Assembly: GCF_001509485.1 (NCBI RefSeq)
Contig: NZ_LLZI01000261.1
Location: 1-37,116, forward strand
Reading direction: 5' to 3'
DNA from: Streptomyces sp. NRRL F-4489
GTDB lineage: Bacteria; Actinomycetota; Actinomycetes; Streptomycetales; Streptomycetaceae
Length of the DNA stretch: 37,116 nt
Below the pieces are notes generated by a model that saw only the letters and a list, made by a program, of their open reading frames with translations, ran no database searches and was not told where the DNA came from. A program made the position numbers and the translations under genes. Positions 6,355 through 13,156 of this stretch are shown one piece after another. How positions within the stretch are numbered: position 1 is the first letter of the stretch; each line of letters opens with the position of its first letter.

Positions 6355-7905
6355 GTGACTGCCTCGTCAGCTTCTTCGGCCTCGTCGGCCTCATCGCCGC
6401 AGCGGTCCGCCGCGGCCGGCCCGCCCGGACCGGCCGGCGGCCCCGGTGGAACGGCCGGCGGGCCCCCGCCACCCGGTGCCGGCGGCGACCCCGACCGCCC
6501 TCCGGACGCCGGCGACTCCGGACTGCTCGCCGCCCTCCTGGACGGTATGGACGCCGCCCTGATGGCCTTCACCGCGGACGGTACGGTCACCCACTGGAAC
6601 GCCGAGGCCGAGCGGATCCTCGGCTGGAGCGCCGAGGAGGCCATCGGCCGCCGGGGGCTGGCCGGCTGGGCGGTGCGCGACGGGGACGCGGCCGGCGTCA
6701 CCGCCGCGCTGGCCGCCGCGATGCGCTCCCCGGGACGCCAGGTGCACGACTTCGCCCTGATGGCCAAGGACGGCCACCGCGTCCTGGTACGCACCCAGTC
6801 CTCCGCGGTCCGCGGCCCCGACGGCCGGGCCACCGGCGCGTACTGCGCCTTCGGCGAATCGCACAGCCAGCTCGATCTGGAGCGGGCGGTGGCGCTCAGC
6901 GAGGCGCTGTTCGAGGAGGCCACCTGGGGCCTGGTGCTGATCGACGCCGATCTGCGGCCCGCGGCCGTCAACGCCTACGCCGCCCGCACCTTCGGCACCG
7001 GCCGCACCGCCCCGCTGGGCCGCCCGCTGGGCGATCTGCTGGCCCAAGGGGTGGAGGAGCTGGAGACCGCCCTCCAGCACGTCCTGGCCGAGGGCTCCCC
7101 GCCGGCCGTCGCCGAGCTGTGGGTGACACTGCGCGACGGGGACGCCGAACTCCCGCGCCGGTGCTGGCGCAGCGGTTTCGTACGGCTCGCCTCACCGCTG
7201 TCGGAGGAGCCCGTTCCGCTCGGTGTCGCCTGGCTGTTCCAGGACGTCACGGACGCCAAACGGGCCGAGCAGGACGGTTCCCTGCTGCGCTTCCGGGCCC
7301 ACCAGCTGCACCGCGCGGGCCGGGCCGCCGCCGAGTGCCCGGACCCGGCCGAGGCCGCCGCGGTGCACCTCGACTTCGCCCTGGCGGGCTTCGCCGACCA
7401 CGCCCTGGTCGACCTCGCCGGGCCGCCGGCCCCGGCCCCGTACGGCGCGGTGGACGCGGACGCCGAATGGGACGCCGACCCGTCGCCCGGTGAGGACGGC
7501 ACCCCGGGCGCGCCCGGTGGTACGGCCCGCGCGCCCCGGCTGGTGCGCGCCCTGGCCTCCCCGGCCGGAGCGCCCGGCCCCTCGGAGGCGCTGCCGGCGA
7601 CCGGCATCCCGGTGGCCTACGCCCCCAACCACCCGGCCTACCAGGCGTACGCCCGGCGCGGCTCCGTCCGGGCCGGTGCCGGCCCCGGCGCCGCCGAGGG
7701 CTGGGCGGCCGCCCGCGGCTGGCCGGACGGCACGGTCCACGGCCTGTGCGTGGTGCTGCGCAGCCGGGGCCGGACCCTCGGCGTCGCCACGTTCCTGCGC
7801 ACCGCCGCCCGCCGCCCCTTCGACCGCGCGGACGCGGACTACGCCGAGGAGGTCGCCGCCCGGATCGCCGCCGCCCTGGACCTGGCGGGGGCGGCGGGGG
7901 GCTGA
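6355..7905 (+). CDS. PAS/GAF-domain sensory protein without an output domain
   Basis: 516 aa from GTG 6355, which has AAGGGG 5 nt upstream; the in-frame GTG at 6349 lies within that site. After a Ser/Ala then Gly/Pro-rich N-terminus (about 50 residues) comes a PAS domain (LLDGMDAALMAFTADGTVTHWN..., about 60-180), a second PAS-like domain (LSEALFEEATWGLVLIDADL...GVAWLFQDVTDAKRAE, about 180-305), then a degenerate GAF-like part ending in GRTLGVATFLR...PFDRADADYAEEVAARIAAALDLA. In related streptomycete proteins that C-terminal block is followed by a PP2C/SpoIIE phosphatase; here translation stops right after it. No kinase, phosphatase or helix-turn-helix is seen, so it probably senses a small molecule or redox state and acts by protein contact. 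It is convergent with the SIS gene. Confidence 0.8.
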   Translation: MTASSASSASSASSPQRSAAAGPPGPAGGPGGTAGGPPPPGAGGDPDRPPDAGDSGLLAALLDGMDAALMAFTADGTVTHWNAEAERILGWSAEEAIGRRGLAGWAVRDGDAAGVTAALAAAMRSPGRQVHDFALMAKDGHRVLVRTQSSAVRGPDGRATGAYCAFGESHSQLDLERAVALSEALFEEATWGLVLIDADLRPAAVNAYAARTFGTGRTAPLGRPLGDLLAQGVEELETALQHVLAEGSPPAVAELWVTLRDGDAELPRRCWRSGFVRLASPLSEEPVPLGVAWLFQDVTDAKRAEQDGSLLRFRAHQLHRAGRAAAECPDPAEAAAVHLDFALAGFADHALVDLAGPPAPAPYGAVDADAEWDADPSPGEDGTPGAPGGTARAPRLVRALASPAGAPGPSEALPATGIPVAYAPNHPAYQAYARRGSVRAGAGPGAAEGWAAARGWPDGTVHGLCVVLRSRGRTLGVATFLRTAARRPFDRADADYAEEVAARIAAALDLAGAAGG

Positions 7906-7960
7906 GGCGGGGCCCGCCCCGGTGGCGGCGGGGGCCTGCCCCGGGGTGGCCAGGCCAGGG

Positions 7961-7980
7961 GGACCCGGGCCCCGGGGTCC
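7961..7980. terminator. GC hairpin between convergent PAS and SIS genes
   Basis: GGACCC (7961-7966) pairs with GGGTCC (7975-7980), with further GC pairing inside. It lies in the 82-base convergent gap and could serve both genes. Confidence 0.45.
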
Positions 7981-7987
7981 GGCCGGG

Positions 7988-8755
7988 TCAGTGCCGGTAG
8001 AAGATCCGGTCCGCGTACTCCCGCATGACCCGGCCGTTCCACTCGTGGCCGCCGTCCACGTTGCCCGAGCGCAGCAGCGGCGGCTGCCCGCCCCGCTCGG
8101 CCAGCGCCCCGGCCGCGCAGGCCACCACCGCCTGCATGATCGCGCTGGTCACGACCGTCGAGGCGGGTGCGAACGGCGCCTCGATCCCGGGCAGCGTCAG
8201 CTCCGCGTCGCCCACCGGGATGCGGCTGTCCACCACGACGTCGCAGTGGTCCTTCAGGTACGTGCCGGAGGTGTGCCGGGACTTCGTCGCGTCCGCGTAG
8301 GCCACCGACGTCACGCCGATGACCTTGATGCCCAGCGCCCGCGCGTTCATCGCCATCTCGACCGGCAGCGCGTTCCGCCCGGACAGCGAGATGATCACCA
8401 GCACGTCGCCGCGCTCCAGGGGGCTGGTGTCCAGCACCGCCCCGGCCAGCCCGTCCACCCGCTCCAGCGCGCTGCCCAGCGTCGCCGGGCGGACGTCGAC
8501 CCCGACGACCCCGGGGACGGACAGGAGGTTCATGACGGCCAGGCCGCCGGCGCGGTAGACGGTGTCCTGGGCCGGCAGCGAGGAGTGCCCGGCGCCGAAG
8601 GAGAAGACCCGGCCGCCGGCCGCCACGGTGTCCGCGATCAGCCGCCCGGCCTCGGTGATCCGCTCCCCCTCCGCGTCCCGGACCTGCCGCAGCAGGTCGA
8701 TCGCGGCGTCGAAGTACCGCCCGGCCAGCCCCTCGCCCCGGTCGCTCTCAGCCAT
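7988..8755 (-). CDS. SIS-domain sugar-phosphate isomerase/binding protein (UPF0309 family)
   Basis: 255 aa, cytoplasmic. A single SIS (sugar isomerase) fold: GGRVFSFGAGHSSLPAQD near residue 47 and DVLVIISLSGRNALPVEMAMNARALGIKVIGVTS near residue 119 carry the phosphosugar-binding Ser residues. The length and sequence match the UPF0309 family, whose S. coelicolor member is, to my memory, SCO4393. Substrate unknown; an amino-sugar phosphate is plausible given the DasR-like site upstream. The start is ATG 8755, with GAGAGGGG about 9 nt upstream. It is divergent from the DmdR1-like gene across 262 bases containing two direct repeats and the DasR-like palindrome. Confidence 0.88.
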   Translation of the reverse strand: MAESDRGEGLAGRYFDAAIDLLRQVRDAEGERITEAGRLIADTVAAGGRVFSFGAGHSSLPAQDTVYRAGGLAVMNLLSVPGVVGVDVRPATLGSALERVDGLAGAVLDTSPLERGDVLVIISLSGRNALPVEMAMNARALGIKVIGVTSVAYADATKSRHTSGTYLKDHCDVVVDSRIPVGDAELTLPGIEAPFAPASTVVTSAIMQAVVACAAGALAERGGQPPLLRSGNVDGGHEWNGRVMREYADRIFYRH

Positions 8756-8781
8756 TGCCGCGGGCCCCTCTCGTCGCGTCT

Positions 8782-8802
8782 ACGTCGGATCCACGTCGGA
8801 TC
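8782..8802. repeat. Direct repeat ACGTCGGATC x2, 11-bp period
   Basis: Copies at 8782-8791 and 8793-8802, one helical turn apart, 27 bases upstream of the SIS start. The position is right for an operator of the SIS gene. Confidence 0.5.
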
Positions 8803-8858
8803 TGCGGCGGTCCGGCGCCGGTACGCGGCCGCGCCGCCTCGTGGATCAGTGGCCCGGA

Positions 8859-9689
8859 TCACGTTGCGGTCTGGACCAGTGCGCTGTCAATACGCCGGGC
8901 TCCGCACCCGTCCGCCCGCCCGGGGGCCGTCCGGTGCGCGGACGAGCGCGCACCGATGTCAGTGGGATGCGTCAGAATTGAGTCCAGGGCCACCGCACGA
9001 CATATCGAGGGGCACGCATGTCCGGACTGATCGACACCACGGAGATGTATCTCCGCACCATCCTCGAGCTGGAAGAGGAGGGTGTGGTCCCCATGCGCGC
9101 CCGCATCGCGGAGCGGCTGGAGCAAAGCGGCCCCACGGTCAGCCAGACCGTGGCGCGCATGGAGCGGGACGGCCTGCTGACGGTCGCCGGCGACCGGCAT
9201 CTGGAGCTGACGGAGGAGGGCCGCCGGCTGGCGACGCGGGTGATGCGCAAGCACCGCCTCGCCGAATGCCTGCTGGTCGACGTCATCGGCCTGGAGTGGG
9301 AGCAGGTGCACGCCGAGGCGTGCCGCTGGGAGCACGTGATGAGCGAGGCGGTCGAGCGCCGCGTCCTGGAGCTGCTGCGCCACCCCACCGAGTCCCCGTA
9401 CGGCAACCCCATCCCGGGCCTGGAGGAGCTGGGCGAGAAGGCCGAGGCCGATCCGTTCCTGGACGCCGGGATGGTCAGCCTGATGGATCTGGACGCCGGG
9501 GCGGACGGCAAGACGGCCGTGGTGCGCCGGATCGGCGAGCCCATCCAGGCCGACGCCCAGCTGATGTACACCCTCCGGCGGGCCGGGGTGCAGCCGGGCG
9601 CGGTGGTCAGCGTCACCGAGTCCCCGGCCGGGGTGCTGGTCGGCAGCAGCGGCGAGGCCGCCGAGCTGGACGCCGGCATCGCCAGCCAC
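8859..9689 (-). CDS. Antisense ORF over the DmdR1-like gene (possible adm counterpart)
   Basis: A 276-codon open frame that runs through almost all of the DmdR1-like gene and its promoter on the opposite strand. In S. coelicolor a gene named adm was described as antisense and overlapping dmdR1, with both products made. This frame is in the equivalent arrangement, but long antisense frames are expected by chance in GC-rich coding DNA, and the amino-acid make-up here (rich in Gly, Ala, Leu, Gln, His, Asp) is that of a shadow. I see no strong ribosome-binding site. Listed because of the precedent only. Confidence 0.25.
   Translation of the reverse strand: MAGDAGVQLGGLAAAADQHPGRGLGDADHRARLHPGPPEGVHQLGVGLDGLADPAHHGRLAVRPGVQIHQADHPGVQERIGLGLLAQLLQARDGVAVRGLGGVAQQLQDAALDRLAHHVLPAARLGVHLLPLQADDVDQQAFGEAVLAHHPRRQPAALLRQLQMPVAGDRQQAVPLHARHGLADRGAALLQPLRDAGAHGDHTLLFQLEDGAEIHLRGVDQSGHACPSICRAVALDSILTHPTDIGARSSAHRTAPGRADGCGARRIDSALVQTAT
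8865..8880. promoter_or_regulatory. DasR-responsive-element-like site
   Basis: TGCGGTCTGGACCAGT matches the DasR consensus ACTGGTCTAGACCAGT at 12 of 16 positions, including the GGTC..GACC core and the full right half. It lies between the SIS isomerase gene and the DmdR1-like gene. A DasR/N-acetylglucosamine link to dmdR1 and siderophore control has been reported in S. coelicolor, as I recall. Confidence 0.5.
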
Positions 9690-9710
9690 GTCTTCGTCGC
9701 CAAGCGCTGA
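9018..9710 (+). CDS. dmdR1: DtxR-family iron-dependent repressor, DmdR1-like
   Basis: Fe2+-dependent master repressor of siderophore and iron genes; dimeric, cytoplasmic. 230 aa with three domains: winged helix (about 1-73, RARIAERLEQSGPTVSQTVARMERDGLL), dimer/metal domain (about 74-140) and an SH3-like domain (about 150-230). All the metal ligands known from DtxR are present at identical numbering: Met10, His79, Glu83, His98, Cys102, Glu105 and His106. The start is ATG 9018, with GAGGGG 6 nt before it. Length and sequence match DmdR1 (SCO4394) rather than DmdR2, judged from memory and from the neighbouring SIS gene. No iron box was seen upstream of it; a DasR-like site is at 8865-8880. A long antisense frame overlaps it. 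Confidence 0.92.
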   Translation: MSGLIDTTEMYLRTILELEEEGVVPMRARIAERLEQSGPTVSQTVARMERDGLLTVAGDRHLELTEEGRRLATRVMRKHRLAECLLVDVIGLEWEQVHAEACRWEHVMSEAVERRVLELLRHPTESPYGNPIPGLEELGEKAEADPFLDAGMVSLMDLDAGADGKTAVVRRIGEPIQADAQLMYTLRRAGVQPGAVVSVTESPAGVLVGSSGEAAELDAGIASHVFVAKR

Positions 9711-9800
9711 TCGCGCTCAGCGCCTGCTGATCGCACGCAGAGCCCGCTGATCACACACAGAGCCCGCTGACTGCCCTCAGAGCCCGCTGAGGTGCGCTGA
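9711..9800. repeat. 20-bp tandem repeat after dmdR1, about 4.5 copies
   Basis: Units of exactly 20 bp at 9711, 9731, 9751 and 9771, ending in cagagcccgctga in three of them (the first is degenerate), plus a partial unit at 9791-9800. It begins immediately after the dmdR1 stop codon and is non-coding. Confidence 0.75.
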
Positions 9801-10084
9801 CGCGCATCCCGGCGGGCTCGCCAACTCTCGCCGCGCCCAACGGCCTTAGAGGATCCGGGCTTTTACGGCTTTACGGGAGCCCGGGCGCGCGATCTTGCGC
9901 GAATCCGTGCGCGGCGGCCGCTCCCGTGCCACTCTGGCGCTGGCGCATGGCCATGCGTCGTCACTTCCGCGTGATGCGCTCACGGCCAAGGGGGCTCGAT
10001 GCGTCCACGAGAGTGCGGTGCGGGATCGCGTCCGCGTCCGCGATGGTGCGGTGGGCGATGCCTCCGCGACGGTGCGGTGACGGT

Positions 10085-10118
10085 CAGGGCCCCGGCGCTG
10101 CGAGCAGCCGGGGCCCTG
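10085..10118 (+). terminator. Strong GC hairpin terminator
   Basis: CAGGGCCCCGGC (10085-10096) pairs perfectly with GCCGGGGCCCTG (10107-10118) around a 10-nt loop. Clear Streptomyces-style terminator without a long T run. It lies 375 bases after dmdR1, so it may end a longer dmdR1 transcript or an unseen RNA. Confidence 0.75.
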
Positions 10119-10290
10119 CCTCCCCATGTCCCCCCGCCAAGACCCGGAGCCCCGAGCTCTCAGGGTCTTTCCCCACGGGCTCCCTTCCCGGTGGAGCCCG
10201 CCTCCCGGCAGATGTCTCCCCGTGGTGGGCGTGGGCAATCCCTTCGCAAGGTCACTCGAAAGTGGGTAGTTGGGCGCGAGAGCGGTCTGT

Positions 10291-10312
10291 TCGAATACGA
10301 GTTCGATACTCT
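10291..10312 (+). promoter_or_regulatory. LexA (SOS-box)-like operator beside a -10 element
   Basis: TCGAATACGAGTTCGA (10291-10306) matches the actinobacterial LexA consensus TCGAAC-N4-GTTCGA at 11 of 12 defined positions. TACTCT follows directly at 10307-10312 and fits a TAnnnT -10 hexamer, so LexA binding would block the promoter. It is 63 bases before the hydrolase start. Confidence 0.5.
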
Positions 10313-10368
10313 GAGGGTCACGGGGTCGGTGAGGGGACGTAAGCGGACGATGGGGGGTGCCAGGGCAC

Positions 10369-11244
10369 ATGGTGCGGCGCAGCGATGTGAGGGGTTCCGG
10401 CGGTGTGCGGCTCGCGGCCTGGGAGTTCACCGACCCGCCCAAGAGCGGCGGCGGTTCGGAGGAGGGCGGGCGGCGGCCCGGTGTGCTGCTGCTCCACGGC
10501 CTGATGGGGCGCGCCTCGCACTGGGCGGCCACCGCCCGCCGGCTCGCCGCCACGCACCGCGCGGTGGCCCTGGATCAGCGCGGCCACGGCCGCAGTGAGA
10601 AGCCCGCCGCCGGCCCGCCCGCCCGCACCGCTTACGCGGACGATGCCATCGCCGCCCTGGAGCAGCTGGAGCTGGCTCCGGCCGCCCTGGTCGGCCACGG
10701 TATGGGCGCGCTGACGGCCTGGCAGGTGGCGGCCCGCCGCCCGGATCTGGTCAGCGCCCTGGTGATCTGCGATATGCGGGCCTCGGCGCTCGGGGCGGCC
10801 TCGCAGCGCGAGTGGGCGGAGTGGTTCCGGTCCTGGCCGGTGCCGTTCGCCACCCTCGCGGACGTCCGCAAGTGGTTCGGGGAGGACGATCCGGCGCTGG
10901 AGCGGCCCCGCCCGGTCCGCGGCGACTACTTCGCGGAGGTGATGGCCGAGCGGGCCGACGGCTGGCGGCCGGTGTTCTCCCGCCGCCAGATGCTCGGCGC
11001 CCGCGAGACCTGGGTGCACGACGCCCACTGGGACGAGCTGGCCCAGGTCGTCTGCCCGGCCCTCGTCGTCCGCGGCCTCGACGCCGAACTGGGCCGCGCC
11101 GAGGCCCAGGAGATGGTCCGCGTCCTCCCGCGCGGCGCCTACGCCGAGATACCCGACGCCGGCCATCTGCTGCCCTGGGAGCAGCCCGAAGCGTGGTACC
11201 GCGCCATTGAGCCGTTCTTGCAGGCGGTGGCGGCTCGACCCTGA
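10369..11244 (+). CDS. Alpha/beta-hydrolase fold protein lacking the nucleophile serine
   Basis: 291 aa, cytoplasmic. Alpha/beta-hydrolase landmarks: GVLLLHGLMGRASHW (oxyanion loop, near residue 38), ALDQRGHGRSEKP (near 67), LVVRGLDAELGRAEAQ (acid, near 240) and DAGHLLPWEQPEAW (catalytic His near 267). The nucleophile elbow reads ALVGHGMGALTA: the Ser of G-x-S-x-G is Gly111, coded GGT, so a simple sequencing slip from AGC is unlikely. It may be a pseudo-enzyme, a binding protein, or act by another route. Starts at GTG 10357, ATG 10369 or GTG 10372 are possible; I chose the ATG. A LexA-like box and -10 lie upstream. Monocistronic; a decayed transposase follows. Confidence 0.8.
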   Translation: MVRRSDVRGSGGVRLAAWEFTDPPKSGGGSEEGGRRPGVLLLHGLMGRASHWAATARRLAATHRAVALDQRGHGRSEKPAAGPPARTAYADDAIAALEQLELAPAALVGHGMGALTAWQVAARRPDLVSALVICDMRASALGAASQREWAEWFRSWPVPFATLADVRKWFGEDDPALERPRPVRGDYFAEVMAERADGWRPVFSRRQMLGARETWVHDAHWDELAQVVCPALVVRGLDAELGRAEAQEMVRVLPRGAYAEIPDAGHLLPWEQPEAWYRAIEPFLQAVAARP

Positions 11245-11283
11245 GCCGGTGCGTAACGCGGTGCGGGAGGTGGGGAATTGGCC

Positions 11284-11616
11284 CGGCGCGTGCGCGGGGC
11301 GATCGCCCGATCAGCTCGACAGGCAGGACCCGCAGCCCCCAGGCCGGCCGGGTCACGCCGTATCCGGCGTCCGTGACGACGGCGATGTCCGGCTCGGCGG
11401 GCTGCCACTGCCCCCGCGGCGATGGGCCGTTCGACGACGTGGCGGAGCTGAGCGGCGGTGACTGCCGTGGCGCCGTCGGCCAGCGCGTCCGACCGGAGCC
11501 ACGGCGAGACGTCAACCGCCAGGAGCAGACGGCCGCCCGGGAAGGGGGCGGCGGCGTCCGGTGCGTGATCATGTGGGCGGAGCAGTTCGAGACGCTGTTC
11601 GAGGCGTGCGGCCGGC
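11284..11616 (-). pseudogene. Decayed DDE transposase fragment
   Basis: Two reading frames in succession on the minus strand resemble one common streptomycete transposase family (NF041680-like, as I recall it). Frame one gives RLEQRLELLR and then GRLLLAVDVSPWLRSDA and ATAVTAAQLRHVVERPIAAG. A frame change near 11420 leads to WQPAEPDIAVVTDAGYGVTRPAW and LPVELIGR. Compared with intact family members, sections are missing between SPWLRSDA and ATAVTAAQL, and the C-terminal half is gone. It lies between the hydrolase and the RidA-like gene. No terminal inverted repeats were found. Confidence 0.6.
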
Positions 11617-12027
11617 TCAGTCGGGCAGCGCGACGGTGAGGTCCAGCTCGACCAGCTGCCCTGTGAAGCCCAGTTGCGCAACCCCCAAGAGCGTGCTGGC
11701 GGACGTGAAAGCCGGTCCGAGGGCGGAGGCGGTAAGCCGGTGCCAGGCGAGGCCCAGGTCCTCCCTCTCCTCGCTCCGCACGTAGATCACCGAACGCACC
11801 ACGTGCCGCGGCTGGGCATTCACCGCCGCAAGGGCAGCGAGCGCGTTCACGACAACCTGATCGACTTGCGCCTCGAGGGAACCGGGGCCGACGAGAGAGC
11901 CGTCCCGGTCGAGGGGGCACTGCCCCGCCAGGTAAGCCGTGCGGCCGGTCTCCACCACGGTGATGTGGTGGTAGCCCGGCGTCTCATGCAACTGATCGGG
12001 ATTGATGCGGCTGATGTTCGCTGTCAT
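11617..12027 (-). CDS. RidA/YjgF-family protein (divergent, lacks the key Arg)
   Basis: 136 aa, a single RidA domain. Members usually deaminate reactive enamine/imine intermediates. Visible features: INPDQLHETPGYHHITVVETGRTAYLAGQCPLD at the N-terminus, DQVVVNALAALAAVNAQPRHVVRSVIYVR in the middle, and STLLGVAQLGFTGQLVELDLTVAL at the C-terminus. Against E. coli RidA (ARSCVEVARLP), the arginine that binds the substrate carboxylate is Ser here, so imine deaminase activity is doubtful; it belongs to a variant subgroup. Start ATG 12027 was chosen because similarity begins there, although no clear ribosome-binding site is seen. Its less GC-rich codon use and the adjoining transposase remnant suggest that this segment was acquired by transfer. 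Confidence 0.82.
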   Translation of the reverse strand: MTANISRINPDQLHETPGYHHITVVETGRTAYLAGQCPLDRDGSLVGPGSLEAQVDQVVVNALAALAAVNAQPRHVVRSVIYVRSEEREDLGLAWHRLTASALGPAFTSASTLLGVAQLGFTGQLVELDLTVALPD

Positions 12028-12117
12028 GCCGCGAGTCTGACCAGTCCGCCCCCGACGCGCACCGGAATTTGCCCCACCGCGCGGCCGTCCGACGCGACAC
12101 GAGGTCAAAGGGCGAGC

Positions 12118-12783
12118 TCAGCCCGTGTTGTCGAACTTCCAGATCAGCGGGTTGGGCGCACCGTCGTCGCCCCAGTGGACCTCCAGGGACCTGGCGCCCT
12201 TGGGGATCATGTAGGTCTGGCAGATGACATGGCTCTGGCCGACCGCCCAGTTGTCGATATCGATCGAGTCCTCGCAGCCGGGGAGGTCTTCCGGGGCGCC
12301 GATGAGCAGACCGCCGCGCTGGCCGTCCGCGTAGATCTCGGCGCCGTTGTCCACCCTCGCCAGGCCCTTGACGACCGCGGGGCCCTTGTTCGTGTACTTC
12401 ACATACACGGTGGCGGCTACCAGGCCCGTCGCGTCCTTCGGATCCTGGACCATTTTCCGGGCCTCGGCCTCGGTTCCGACGCGGACCTTCTGCGCGGCGA
12501 CCTCGTAGGTGACTTTCCCGGATTCTTCCTTGTACTGCCCGGTGCCGCTCTGACCGGGCTTCAGCGCACCGGCGCCGGCCGGAGCGGTCGGGCCCTTGCC
12601 GGTTTCCGGCGCGGCGTCCGAGGAATCCCGCGCGTTCACCCCGGAAGCGGCCGAACTGCCGGAACCGCCGGAACCGGCCGTGGGAGTGGGCGCGTCCTTC
12701 TTCCCGCCGCAGGCGGTCAGCGCCAGCGCGAGTACGGCGACCGGTGCGGCGGCGCGCAGCCATGCGGCCCTCGTGTGCGGCAA
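12118..12783 (-). CDS. Secreted lipoprotein of unknown function
   Basis: 221 aa from a TTG start at 12783, chosen because AGGAGG (12794-12789) sits 5 nt upstream and the protein then begins with a textbook signal: MPHTRAAWLR, a hydrophobic AAAPVAVLALA core and lipobox LTAC with Cys25 as lipidation site. A Gly/Ser/Pro-rich linker (about 30-85) precedes a folded domain with KVRVGTEAEARKMVQDPKDATGLVAATVYVKYTNKGPAVVKG, resembling DUF4352-like immunoglobulin-fold lipoproteins, and a pair of Cys (GCEDS, VICQT) that may form a disulfide. Function unknown; membrane-anchored outside the cell. A good promoter is at 12859-12888. Starts further upstream in the frame lack any ribosome-binding site. Confidence 0.82.
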   Translation of the reverse strand: MPHTRAAWLRAAAPVAVLALALTACGGKKDAPTPTAGSGGSGSSAASGVNARDSSDAAPETGKGPTAPAGAGALKPGQSGTGQYKEESGKVTYEVAAQKVRVGTEAEARKMVQDPKDATGLVAATVYVKYTNKGPAVVKGLARVDNGAEIYADGQRGGLLIGAPEDLPGCEDSIDIDNWAVGQSHVICQTYMIPKGARSLEVHWGDDGAPNPLIWKFDNTG

Positions 12784-13156
12784 AACGTCCTCCTGGACCG
12801 TGTTCTCCCCCGTTGCGCAGCACCGTTGCCCGGTGCTCGCGAACGGCTGTGCGAGCGGAGCATAAGAGCGTGCTTTCGCGCTTGTCGAAACGGGGAAAGG
12901 GGTCCGGAGGCCGTCTTCCGGCGGCCGCTCGGTAATACCCCGGCGGATTGCCGCGATTGTTGTGTGCCAGCTCGTGGAGGGGGCATGCGGACACCGCCGC
13001 ATTGCGGGTGAATTACGCATCATTGGGCGCGGCCGAGCGGCTGTTGGTAATCCCTCGATAAAACTTGGTGCGGGATTCCGTAGAACGGTGCGCATCGGAC
13101 GACGGGGTGGGGCTCCCGCCCAGCTCACCGGCCGGAAGCGGTCACTCCGGGGTGCG
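12784..13156. other. Gap between the lipoprotein and TPM genes
   Basis: 373 bases. The left part is the lipoprotein leader and promoter (AGGAGG at 12789-12794; promoter at 12859-12888). The right part (about 12900-13156) is less GC-rich with no recognisable gene; I see no terminator for the TPM gene in it. Confidence 0.4.
12859..12888 (-). promoter_or_regulatory. Vegetative-type promoter of the lipoprotein gene
   Basis: -35 TCGACA (12888-12883), 18-bp spacer, -10 TATGCT (12864-12859). Predicted start near 12852 gives a leader of about 70 nt to the TTG start. Five of six matches to TTGACA and a full TAnnnT. Confidence 0.55.

Larger units (their letters stand above)
9711..10368. other. Non-coding gap dmdR1 to hydrolase
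   Basis: 658 bases holding the 20-bp repeat array, several GC-rich short palindromes (for example gcgcgcgatcttgcgcg near 9885), the terminator at 10085-10118 and the LexA-like box at 10291-10306. I find no gene or tRNA in it. Confidence 0.6.

Noticed and set aside
10285..10310. GTTCGAAT as a tRNA T-loop
   Set aside because: Flanking bases do not form a T-arm and no acceptor or anticodon arm is found; it fits a LexA box better.
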